From assembly GCA_949358305.1 (NCBI GenBank), contig OX442315.1, forward strand, positions 15,094,427-15,154,426: a stretch of 60,000 bases of DNA, read 5' to 3'. Positions 1 to 8,503 of this stretch are shown here, piece after piece. This DNA comes from Strigamia acuminata (lineage: Eukaryota > Arthropoda > Chilopoda > Geophilomorpha > Linotaeniidae). Each line of letters begins with the position of its first letter. Within the stretch, counting starts at the first letter, position 1. A program made the translations under genes and the position numbers. A model generated the notes under the pieces. That model was not told where the DNA came from and made no database searches. It was given only the letters and a program-made list of their open reading frames with translations.

Positions 1-490
1 AACCAAAGACGAGTATGCGTGTTTTCAATTTGAGTCGAAGTCATGGCTGAATGTGTATGTTGACGAATACAAGTGCATCCTTTTGGCAACTGTTGAAAAG
101 TATTTCTTCGACCTGGATGAACGCCGGATAGAGATTGTGGATAAACGGTTAGACAGTTACACATCGAAAAAGAAGTTGCCGGGCAATTGGCAAAGTGTAA
201 AGTGTAAAAGTCTGTGCAGGAATTCGAAGGGAAAATTGATTTTTGTCCAAAACAATCCTGACAGTTGTTTGTTAGTTTACGATATTGTAAAAGATGGTTG
301 GAGTGTGGTTCCATCGCCGAATATTACGGGTGACGTCATTCTGTACGTTTCGTACGACGAGGACTGTTTGATATTCGAGAAAACAAAAATGGCGTGCAAT
401 ATTTATTCTTTGGAGACGATGGAAGTGGTTAAAGAGTATGCGATGAAGGAAAATTTTGAAGGTTGCATCCATTTTGATGCGAGTTTTTGA
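1..490 (+). CDS. BTB-BACK family protein B1, C-terminal part only
   Basis: The reading frame is open from base 2 to the TGA at 488-490, so this is the last ~162 codons of a gene that begins before the window. It covers only the end of the C-terminal domain, including the blocks YFFDLDERRIEIVD, WSVVPSPNITGD and NIYSLETMEVVKEYA. These are nearly identical to the end of B3 (4008-5687), so it belongs with the MGN subfamily. The ATGs inside are not starts; the homology continues to the window edge. A polyadenylation signal AATAAA lies at 732-737. BTB and BACK domains cannot be seen because they lie outside the window. Confidence 0.9.
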   Translation, partial: TKDEYACFQFESKSWLNVYVDEYKCILLATVEKYFFDLDERRIEIVDKRLDSYTSKKKLPGNWQSVKCKSLCRNSKGKLIFVQNNPDSCLLVYDIVKDGWSVVPSPNITGDVILYVSYDEDCLIFEKTKMACNIYSLETMEVVKEYAMKENFEGCIHFDASF

Positions 491-1169
491 GTTGCGTGAT
501 CAGTTTAAAGACCTTTATTCGCCAACAGTTAATTAAATTTCAAGTTTTTGAATTGTTAACTGAAGTAACGTGGTATTCACGTTATTACATGACCATTGTA
601 AACTCTAGATTTTGCTGACGGATATGAGGCTTTTGTTTTATTGCGTAAATTGGTGATTACCAACACATTTGTACTTGTGAAAGTTTCGAATTTATTTTTT
701 TATTTATTTCTAATGATGAGGATGACAAAGCAATAAAATTTGTAGATTTAATTTGTTCGATTATCTTCTCCTTTTTAATTAAAATCAGATCGGTTCATCT
801 CATTAAAACTGTTTCCAGAGTTACCACTCGCAGATTCTGCTGATTGCTTTCAAAGGTAGTTGTTTGGGAATACAACGAGCTTCGCTGCAATACACTTCAG
901 TTCCCCATTTAAAGATGACAATGATGAAATCCGATTTGACAAAATGGAGAAAAGATTGTAGTCTGCTTTGACTAATATTGAAACTGTAATGGAGTATGTA
1001 AAATAACTTGGCAATAGGATGAGTGTGCTTAATACTAGTTGACGAAAGAATAACGTGATTTTGCAGGCAAATGGCAAATTGTTCAAAAACCAACAAATTG
1101 CCAACAATGGGTAAACGTTTGTAGTTATGGTAGATCGCCAAGTATCCGCAGAAAGTTGAAATATCACCA
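491..1169. other. 3' flank of B1 and spacer
   Basis: The stretch holds the B1 3' untranslated region, ending at the AATAAA at 732-737, then AT-rich spacer. Bases around 840-1000 match, in inverted orientation, the spacer near 34.5-34.65 kb on the other arm, so this is duplicated array spacer. I see no separate gene. Confidence 0.6.
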
Positions 1170-1261
1170 CAACAGATGGTGCCTGACGAACATTTGAACG
1201 TGACAACACCGAATCAGTAAAAATGGCGGAGGCGGATTAGTCGTCCTTATACAAAATCGAA
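1170..1261 (+). promoter_or_regulatory. B2 promoter module and 5-codon uORF
   Basis: CAACAGATGGTGCCTGAC lies at 1170-1187 and recurs in the same relative place before most units of the array. A five-codon upstream ORF (ATGGCGGAGGCGGATTAG, MAEAD-stop) lies at 1223-1240, 39 bases before the main ATG. The AAAATGGCGG context also resembles a YY1/Pho-type site, so the ATG may be a DNA element rather than a translated uORF. Function is inferred from conservation among paralogues only. Confidence 0.5.
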
Positions 1262-2947
1262 ATGGGTAACACCAATACTGCGCCGTACCAACCCCACAAA
1301 AGAATACGATTGAGTGACATTGAATTGAAACAACAGGTCGAAGTTGAAACGAATCGCCGAGAAACACAAAAGAAATTAACATTGACCAATTTGTACAACT
1401 CGAGAGACAACGCCAAAGCCGAAACGGTCGTTCTGCAGTGCAGAAATGGGCACGTGAACGCCCACAAATGTATCTTACTCGCTCACAGTGACTACTTCCG
1501 AGCGATATTAAGTGAAGGCAGCCTCGAGTACGAACAAAACGTGATTTCCCTTTCTGAAACATCAATGGAAGTCGTCAACATCATAATTAAATTCGTGTAT
1601 GAACAAGACATTCCCACCCAAGATGAAATTTCGAACGAAGTAATGCATGAATTAATTATGACAGCTGACAAAATGCAGTTGGAAGTTTTATTCGACAAGT
1701 GTTGGGACGACTACTGCAACTCGATCACTCTGGATAAATTTGTAATTATTTGGCAGATTGCGGAAATGTTCGATCGCCAAGAAACGATCAACTCGGTTCA
1801 AACATTCGTCGTCACAAACATGAGACGTGTCTCTGAGACTGACACAATTTCGGACATGACTTTAAAACAACTAGAAAGTCTTATTTTTATGTTGAGACCC
1901 GATAGATTGGGCGAATATCTCCTACTTGTGCTCAGTTGGGATAAGAAGACACGCGACCGACGAGAAAACAACAACGCGGGAGTTGTAATGGATTTCCTAT
2001 CCAAATGCGGTGTGGACAAATTTCCTGACTATTCGCTCCGGAAACTGATAAAAACTGATCTAGTCATCAAATCAGCGTGTTTGTTCGAAGCTTTAACCAA
2101 GGAGGTCACGTCCAGAGCCCTGACTAGGTGGTTGACGACATTGGAGCGTGAAATTCGGATTTTTGTCTTCGAAATCGATTCGCACACGTGCAAACATTCG
2201 GTGTCGGCGCTAGGCGACGGGGATTGGACGCCCTGCTCGGGACGACTCGATCTAGCTTACTTTGAAACACCAAACTTCTTTTTTCCGAGCGTTTCGCGCA
2301 CCGGGATTGTGTTTTATATCAGTTTATACGATGATAGGTTATGGGCCCACGAAGGTTACACGAACGACATGGACTTTGGTAGTCCTGAGGGAAGTATAAT
2401 AGAGATGGATGAAATGACGAGTGAAACTGCGAATTGCACCCACGTGTACTTCAAACAAGGGAATTACGGGTTTTACCGTTTTCATTTTGAATCGAGGACG
2501 TGGTCTTTTTACTACTATGGGGCTTTCAGGTCCTTACTTTTGGCAACAGCTGAAAATAAATATTTTAACCAGGATGAACAGCGCATTTTAATTGTGAATG
2601 AACTGTCTGGGGATCAGACACTGCGAGTGAAGTTGCCAGGCAGTTGGCAAAGTGTAAAGTGTAAAAGTCTGTGCAGGAATTCGACGGGGAAGTTGATTTT
2701 TTTCCAAAAGTGTCCCGACAGCCGTTTGTTAATTTACGATCTTGAAAGTTATGATTGGAGAGTGGTTCCGTCGCCGAATATTACTGGTGACGTCATTCTG
2801 TACGTTTCTTTCGACTACGACTGTTTAATATTCGAAAAAACAGATACGGTGTATAATATTTACTCTTTGGAGATGATGGAAGTGGTGAAAGAGTATGCGA
2901 TCAAGGAGAATTTCGAAGGTTGCATCCATTTTGATGCGAGTTTTTAG
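1262..2947 (+). CDS. BTB-BACK protein B2 (MGN subfamily)
   Basis: Intact intronless ORF of 561 codons. The N-terminus MGNTNTAPY matches the N-myristoylation consensus and is followed by a basic patch HKRIRLSD (residues 12-19). The BTB domain spans about 38-155, with the typical core VNAHKCILL, DYFRAIL and a helix-rich end TADKMQLEVLFD. A BACK-like region follows to about 275 (IWQIAEMFDRQETI; LSKCGVDKFPDYSLRKL). The rest, about 285-561, is beta-rich with no family I can name; evenly spaced aromatic and Gly-Asp turns suggest a degenerate Kelch-like propeller. BTB-BACK proteins usually recruit substrates to cullin-3 ligases; that role is inferred. Closest relatives in the window are B12, B14 and B17 on the other strand. 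The start is fixed by paralogue alignment and the promoter at 1170. Confidence 0.93.
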   Translation: MGNTNTAPYQPHKRIRLSDIELKQQVEVETNRRETQKKLTLTNLYNSRDNAKAETVVLQCRNGHVNAHKCILLAHSDYFRAILSEGSLEYEQNVISLSETSMEVVNIIIKFVYEQDIPTQDEISNEVMHELIMTADKMQLEVLFDKCWDDYCNSITLDKFVIIWQIAEMFDRQETINSVQTFVVTNMRRVSETDTISDMTLKQLESLIFMLRPDRLGEYLLLVLSWDKKTRDRRENNNAGVVMDFLSKCGVDKFPDYSLRKLIKTDLVIKSACLFEALTKEVTSRALTRWLTTLEREIRIFVFEIDSHTCKHSVSALGDGDWTPCSGRLDLAYFETPNFFFPSVSRTGIVFYISLYDDRLWAHEGYTNDMDFGSPEGSIIEMDEMTSETANCTHVYFKQGNYGFYRFHFESRTWSFYYYGAFRSLLLATAENKYFNQDEQRILIVNELSGDQTLRVKLPGSWQSVKCKSLCRNSTGKLIFFQKCPDSRLLIYDLESYDWRVVPSPNITGDVILYVSFDYDCLIFEKTDTVYNIYSLEMMEVVKEYAIKENFEGCIHFDASF

Positions 2948-3386
2948 AATTAATCGTTGCCTCTCCGACAACAGTTGAAAAGTTGCAGTTTTTGAATTTT
3001 CCCGGGCGATTGTTAACTGTAGCTAACTGTCAGGTCAATTCATCTCATTAAAACTGGTTCGTGGTTGTCATTTATAGAACTTTATTTATTAATTTATTTA
3101 TTTGTAATTCATTAATTTATTGTCGTGCTTGGCGACGGAGCAATGCACAAGAACGAACCGTGCCCAACGCAGTGGCGGCGAGCGGCCGAAAGAGTGGTCA
3201 ACGTGCAGAGACTGGATTCAGAGGGTTATGGCTTTTATTCAGTGTCTAACAAGGGTCGGTATTTTATGCTTTTTCCATTGCCTTCACTGCAGTGCATCTA
3301 ACCAATATGCCGACCATGCAGTTAGGGTTCACCATGTTCAGGATGTTCGAATTGCAATGGTGTTTATCAGAACCATGTCTTTAGTC
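2948..3386 (+). repeat. Array 3'-flank repeat, copy after B2
   Basis: From about 3045 to 3386 lies a repeat that follows MGN-type units. It has a (TTTA)-rich stretch, a GC-richer block around GAACGAACCGTGCCCAACGC, and an end containing ACCAATATGCCGACCATGC. Other copies on the minus strand are at 28995-29100 plus 31722-31945 (split by a gypsy derivative), 36950-37275, 43790-43945 and 45950-46060. Small ORFs across it are not conserved. It is not recognisably tRNA-derived; I read it as spacer co-duplicated with the genes. Confidence 0.65.
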
Positions 3387-3869
3387 CAGGGATCGGCAAG
3401 TAATTGTAAGTGGGGTCCGGATACTATTGAAAATTTTTTATTGGGGTCCAGAAAAAAACAACTTTAAATACTTACTAGTCTTAAATTTTTTTTCACTCAT
3501 TTAAGTAATTATATAAAACACAAAAACTAAAAAAACTTCCTAAAAACTTCCTTAAAACCTAAGAAAACGGAAAAAAAAACACTTAAAAACCTTACTAAAA
3601 ACCTAAGAAAATGGGAAAAACACTTATAACCAAATAAACCCCCCAATAAACACACACAACCCAAAAAATAACTGTAAAACCTAAAAAACACGAAAAAAAA
3701 ACAGGAAAAACAAGAAAAAAAAACACCGAAAAACCAAAGAAACCGAGGGGAAAACGTCGCTAAGATGACATGTTGCTAAGACGACATGTCGCTAAAATGC
3801 CACCGCGGTCCAAGTTTCGACCTTCCGCGGTCCGGATTCGGACCGCGGGCCGCCAGTTGCCGATCGCTG
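3387..3869. mobile_element. hAT-type MITE
   Basis: A 483-bp element begins CAGGGATCGGCAA and ends with the complement of CAGCGATCGGCAA, 12 of 13 terminal bases matching. It is flanked by a perfect 8-bp duplication CTTTAGTC at 3379-3386 and 3870-3877. Eight-base duplications and CAGNG-type ends are typical of hAT transposons. The interior is A-rich low-complexity sequence without a transposase ORF, and a GC-rich patch with repeated CCGCGGTCC lies near the right end. It interrupts the spacer repeat between B2 and B3. Confidence 0.88.
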
Positions 3870-3914
3870 CTTTAGTCAATCTGCTTCTCATCCGCAGAAA
3901 GTTGAAATATTGCA

Positions 3915-4007
3915 ACAACAGATGGTGCCTGACGAACATTTGAACGTGACAACACCGAATCAGTGAAAATGGCGGATGGGAATTAGCCGTCCTTAAACAA
4001 AATCGAA
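3915..4007 (+). promoter_or_regulatory. B3 promoter module and MADGN uORF
   Basis: CAACAGATGGTGCCTGAC lies at 3916-3933. The uORF ATGGCGGATGGGAATTAG (MADGN-stop) is at 3969-3986, exactly 39 bases before the main ATG as in B2. A second ATG inside the uORF (ATGGGAATTAG) opens another frame that meets TAA after a few codons here, but is open into the main ORF in B12 and B13. Confidence 0.5.
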
Positions 4008-5687
4008 ATGGGTAACACCAATTCTGCGCCGTACGAGCCCAACAAAAGAATACGATTGAGTGACATTGAACCAAAATCACCGGTTGAAATTGACGAAAAC
4101 CAATTAGCACTTACCAAATTGTACAATTCAAGAGACGAGGCTACAGCCGAAACGGTCGTTCTGGAGTGCAAAGATGGGCTCACAAATCGTGCTCACAAAT
4201 GCGTGTTAGTCAACAGCAGTGATTACTTCCGAGCAATATTGAGTGAAGGAAGCTTGGAGAACGAACAAAACATGATCTCCCTTCCCGACACATCGATGGA
4301 AGTCGTCAATATCGTGATCGAATTCGTGTACGCGCAAGACATTCCCATCCAGCCTGAAATGCAGGACAGCGTGATACGTCAAATTATTATGACCGCTGAC
4401 AAAATGCAATTAAAAGGCTTATTCGATAAGTTTTGGAAATTTTATTGCAGCCCGATCACTCTGGATAAATTTTCATACATTTGGCATATGGCACAATGGT
4501 TTAATCAAGACGAAACGATCAACACGATTCAAAAATTTGTCTTAAGAAACTTAAAACAGATTTCGGAGACTGACAAGCTTTCGCACATCACTTCGGCACA
4601 AATAGAAAGTGTTATTATCAAGGTGAAACCCATAAAAATCGGAGAATTTCTCCTACTTCTACTAAATTGGGAAATGAAGACGCAAGATCAACGAGAAAAC
4701 TACAACACGATGGTTGTAACGCATTTGCTCTCCAAATACCGTCTGATTGAGAAACTACCGGATTATTCACTCCAGAAACTGTTATCTACGGATACGGTCA
4801 CCAAATCAGCATTTCTCTTCAACGCTTTAAGTGAGGAGCGCACGTCCAGGGCCACGTCCAGGTGGATGAAAACTTCTGCACGAGAAATTCGAATTTTCGC
4901 CTTCGAAATTGACTCGGTCGCGTGCAAACATTCGGTCTCGTTGTTAAGCGAAGAGGATTGGATGCCCGGCTTGGGACAACGCCATCTACGTGACGACGAA
5001 ACACCAAACAAGTATTTACCCACAGTTTCCAGGACGGGGAAAGTGTTTTATTTCGCTTTATCCGAAAACCGTTTGCGATTTTGCGCCATCGAGGGCGATA
5101 CGAACTCTAATTTCTTTAGTCAAATAGGATGGAGGGTGATTTCGGAAGAAATAACGAGCAAAACTGCGGATTGCGTGAAAGTATTCTTCCGACGAGACAA
5201 AAACGTGTATGCGTATTTTCACTTTGAGTCGAGGACATGGCGGAGTTCGTGTATTTTTTACGAACACAAGTGCATCCTTTTATCAACTGTTGATAAGATT
5301 TTCTACGACCTGGATGAACGCCGGATAATGATTAAGGATCAATGGAAGTGGACAAGGACGACGAGAAAGAAATTGCCGGGCAGTTGGCAAAGTGTGAAGT
5401 GTAGAAATCTACGCAGCAATTCGACGGGGAAATTGATTTTTCACCAAAAATGTTCCGACAGTTGTTTGTTAGTTTACGATATTGTAAAAGATGGTTGGAG
5501 TGTGGTTCCGTCGCCGAATATTACGGGTGACGTCATTCTGTACGTTTCGTACGACGAGGACTGTTTGATATTCGAGAAAACAAAAGTGGCGTGTAACATT
5601 TATTCTTTGGAGACAATGAAGGTGGTGAAAGAGTATGCGATCAAGGAGAATTTTGCAGGTTGCATCCATTTTGATGCGAGTTTTTGA
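4008..5687 (+). CDS. BTB-BACK protein B3 (MGN subfamily)
   Basis: Intact 559-codon ORF beginning MGNTNSAPY, a predicted myristoylation signal, with basic NKRIRLSD after it. The BTB core is ETVVLECKDG with HKCVLVNSSDYFRAIL following; compared with paralogues it has a small insertion (LTNRAHK). The BACK-like part runs to about residue 270 and contains YIWHMAQWFNQDETI. The C-terminal domain ends with IYSLETMKVVKEYA and GCIHFDASF. It is closest to B13 and B16 on the minus strand and its last ~150 codons are nearly identical to B1, so it lies in a recently copied block. Regulation is presumably through the shared module just upstream. Confidence 0.93.
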   Translation: MGNTNSAPYEPNKRIRLSDIEPKSPVEIDENQLALTKLYNSRDEATAETVVLECKDGLTNRAHKCVLVNSSDYFRAILSEGSLENEQNMISLPDTSMEVVNIVIEFVYAQDIPIQPEMQDSVIRQIIMTADKMQLKGLFDKFWKFYCSPITLDKFSYIWHMAQWFNQDETINTIQKFVLRNLKQISETDKLSHITSAQIESVIIKVKPIKIGEFLLLLLNWEMKTQDQRENYNTMVVTHLLSKYRLIEKLPDYSLQKLLSTDTVTKSAFLFNALSEERTSRATSRWMKTSAREIRIFAFEIDSVACKHSVSLLSEEDWMPGLGQRHLRDDETPNKYLPTVSRTGKVFYFALSENRLRFCAIEGDTNSNFFSQIGWRVISEEITSKTADCVKVFFRRDKNVYAYFHFESRTWRSSCIFYEHKCILLSTVDKIFYDLDERRIMIKDQWKWTRTTRKKLPGSWQSVKCRNLRSNSTGKLIFHQKCSDSCLLVYDIVKDGWSVVPSPNITGDVILYVSYDEDCLIFEKTKVACNIYSLETMKVVKEYAIKENFAGCIHFDASF

Positions 5688-6181
5688 GTTGCGTGATCTC
5701 CCTTTGAATTGTTAACTGTAAAGTCTAAATTTTGCTGGACGGATATGAGGTTTTTGTTTTATTGTGTTAATAGATGGCTTCTAACACATTTGTAGTTTCA
5801 AAAATATATGGCAAATATATGGAAATATATATACATATCTAAAATATACAACATAATAAATAACATGTATATATTACCCGTGAGTGCTGGGTTATATTTG
5901 CTAATCTTACTTGTTAGAGATTTAAAAACCAACTTAATTTATTTTGACCAATTCAACAAAACACCAACTATGGGATAAACGATGAAAGTCATGGTGGGTC
6001 GACGAATCAGCTCAGGGATTCCTGAAGCGCGTTCCGTTTTTTAAATGAACGGCCACTATTTGTCCGCATAAAGTTGGAAAATCGCAGCACCAGGTAGTGC
6101 CTACACAACAACATTGTTCAGAGAAAAATGGCTGATGGGATGTGTGTTTAATCATCCTACGTTAAGCAAAATTAAAACAAA
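5688..6181 (+). other. B3 3' flank and B4 upstream spacer
   Basis: The spacer is AT-rich with ATATAT blocks near 5800-5870. It is closely similar to 7990-8500 downstream of B4, showing that the spacer was duplicated together with a unit. A degenerate promoter module (CACCAGGTAGTGCC) is at about 6087-6100 and a short uORF starting ATGGCTGATGGG follows at about 6128. Confidence 0.55.
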
Positions 6182-6301
6182 ATGAGTAGTTTGAGCAACA
6201 CAAATAGTACGACTTCAAACTCCAACAAGAAAATTCGATCGAGTGGCATTGAATCAGAAATTAAAGAAACACAACACTGTTGGGAATTAGTCCTACGATA
6301 G
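6182..6301 (+). pseudogene. Relic N-terminus of an M(S/C)S-type unit, now a uORF
   Basis: ATG at 6182 opens a 39-codon frame beginning MSSLSNTNSTTSNSNKK, clearly the N-terminal tail of the M(S/C)S subfamily (compare B5 and B6). It stops at TAG immediately before an MGN-type leader and ATG at 6314. The MGN start has been joined onto the 5' end of a different subfamily, leaving the original start as a 5'-leader ORF that should reduce translation of B4. Confidence 0.75.
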
Positions 6302-6313
6302 ACAAATGGGGAA

Positions 6314-7975
6314 ATGGGGAACGCAAATTCTGCGCCCAACAACCCCAACAAAAAAATCCGACTGAGTGACATTGAAGAAAACCAATTAACCAAATTGTAC
6401 AATTTAAGAGACGACGCCAAAACCGAAACGGTCGTTCTGAAGTGCAACGATGGAAACATCCATGCCCACAAACGGGTGTTAGTCGCTGGCAGCGACTATT
6501 TCCGAGCAATTTTTAGTGAAGGCAGCCTAGAGAACGAACAGAACATGATACCCCTTCCGGACACATCAATGGAAATTATCAATATCGTCGTCAAATTCGT
6601 GTACGAACAAGACATTCCCATCCAGCCCGGAATGCCGGACAGCTTGTTACGTGAAATAATTATAACCGCTGACAAAATGCAGTTGAAAGGCTTGTTCGAT
6701 AAGTATTGGAACAAATATTGCAACCCGATAACCCTGGATACATTTTTAAAGGTTTGGCAGATAGCGAAAATGTTCAATCGAGACGAAACGATCGACGCGG
6801 TTCAAACATTCGTTTTAATGAACCTGAAACAGATCTCGCAGACGGACATGCTTTCGGAAATCACTCCCACGCAACTAAAAAGTCTAACCCTCAAGATGAA
6901 ACCCGATAAATTGGGGGGATTTATCATACTTCTGCTCAATTGGGATGCGAAGACACGCGACCAACGAGAAGACAACATGCAAGTTGTGAATGATTTGCTC
7001 TCCAAATGCGACATGGAGAAAATACCGGACTATTCGCTTCAGAAACTATTACAAACTGAAATAATCATCAAATCTGAATGTTTGTACAACGTTTTAAACC
7101 AGGACGCTACATCCAGGGCCACGTCCATGTGGATGACTAGTTTTGCGCGGGAAGTTCGAATTTTCGCTTTTGAAGTCGACGCGGGAAATTGCAAACATTC
7201 GTCGTCGTTGCTGAGCGATGAGGTCTGGACGCCCGGCTTGGCACCGCTGAATTTGGACGACGACGAAACACCACTCGACTATTTTCCGGCAGTTTCGAGC
7301 ACGGGGATCGTGTTTTACTTCAGCGTGTCAGAGGACCACATGGAGATTCTCTGCACTCAAGACCCGGACGGCACTGAGTACTTTTGTGATCTGAATAAGC
7401 CGGTGAAGTTTGATACAATGTCGAGAGAAACTGCGAATTGCAACGAGATAGTTTTCCGGCTTTCAAAATCAAAAGTGAAGTATTTGTTTTTTAATTTTGT
7501 ATTGAGGACATGGGAGATTGTCAATTTCGACGATCGGATTCGCGATTGCAAGAGGATGTTGTTGGCTGCCGGTGAAACGTATTTCTTCGATGTGGATGAA
7601 CAGCGCATGAAAATTGTGGATAAAAGGTTGGGGAGTTGCTTGACGAGAGAGAAACCGCCAGGCCATTGGAAAAGCGTAAAGTGTAAAAGTCTGCGCAAGG
7701 ATTTGGCGGAGAAATTGATTTTTTATGAAAAATCTGCCGACAGTCGATTGTTGATTTACGATGTTGATTTTGACGGTTGAAGTGTTGTTCCGTCGCCGAA
7801 TATCACGGGTGACGTTGTTTTGGCCGTTTCTTACGACGACGACTGTTTGATATTCGAAAAAACAAAAAAAACGTGTAATATTTATTCTTTGGAGACGATG
7901 GAGGTGGTTAAACAGTACGCGATCAAGCAACATTTCCATGGTCACATCCATTTTGATGCGTGTTTGCAGAGTTAA
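6314..7975 (+). pseudogene. BTB-BACK unit B4, mosaic, with in-frame TGA
   Basis: From MGNANSAPNNPNKKIRLSD the frame is open for 488 codons to a TGA at 7778-7780, replacing the conserved Trp of DGWSVV. The same frame then continues with recognisable family sequence (SVVPSPNITGDVVL, CNIYSLETMEVVKQYA) to TAA at 7975. One point mutation therefore truncates the last ~65 residues; no frameshift is present. BTB and BACK domains are intact, so a truncated adaptor could still be made. The unit is a mosaic: MGN-type start, a middle (about 6950-7225) almost identical to B5, and about 7217-7335 identical to B6 apart from its end. Confidence 0.85.
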
Positions 7976-8393
7976 TGTGCCAACAGTTAATTAAATTGCA
8001 GTATTTGAATTGTTAACTGACCACGCCATTGTAAAGTCTGAATTTTGCTGGACGATGAGGTTTTTGTTTTATTGTGTTAAAAGGTGGCTTCCAACACATT
8101 TGTAGTTTCGAAAATATATGGAAAATATATGAAAATTTATAAACATATATAAAATATACAACATAATAAATAACATGTATATACCAACCGTGAGTGCTGA
8201 GTTACATTTGCTAATCTTACTTGTTAGAGATTTAAAAACAAACTTAATTTATTTTGACCAATACAACAAAATACCAACTATGGGATAAACGATTAAAGTC
8301 ATGGTGGGCCGACAAATCAGCTCAGGGATTCCTGAAGCGGGTGCAGGTTGTAAATGAACGGCCACTATTTGTCCGCATGAAGTTGAAAAATCG
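7976..8393 (+). other. B4-B5 spacer
   Basis: This AT-rich spacer is homologous to 5690-6080. It contains the B4 3' flank and an ORF at 8254-8457 that only reads through the upstream region of B5 and is not conserved as protein. I see no independent gene. Confidence 0.55.
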
Positions 8394-8503
8394 CAGCACC
8401 AGGTGGTGCCTGTTTCACATTTGTACAAAACAACATTGTTCAGAGAAAAATGGCTGATGGGATGTGTGTTTAATCATCCTAGGTTAGGCAAAATTAAAAA
8501 GAA
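8394..8503 (+). promoter_or_regulatory. B5 promoter module and MADGMCV uORF
   Basis: The module CACCAGGTGGTGCCTG sits at about 8397-8412. The uORF ATGGCTGATGGGATGTGTGT ending in TAA is at 8450-8473 (MADGMCV-stop), 54 bases before the main ATG. The MAD start is the same as in MGN-type units although the rest of the leader differs. Confidence 0.5.

Noticed and set aside
1262-2947. Calling the C-terminal domain a Kelch or WD40 propeller
   Set aside because: The double-Gly Kelch signature and the WD dipeptides are absent or irregular. Beta-rich repeats are only suggestive, so I left the fold open.
2948-3386. The 3'-flank repeat as a tRNA-derived SINE
   Set aside because: I could not find A and B box promoter sequences or a tRNA-like fold, and every copy seen here sits next to a BTB unit, which fits co-duplication better.
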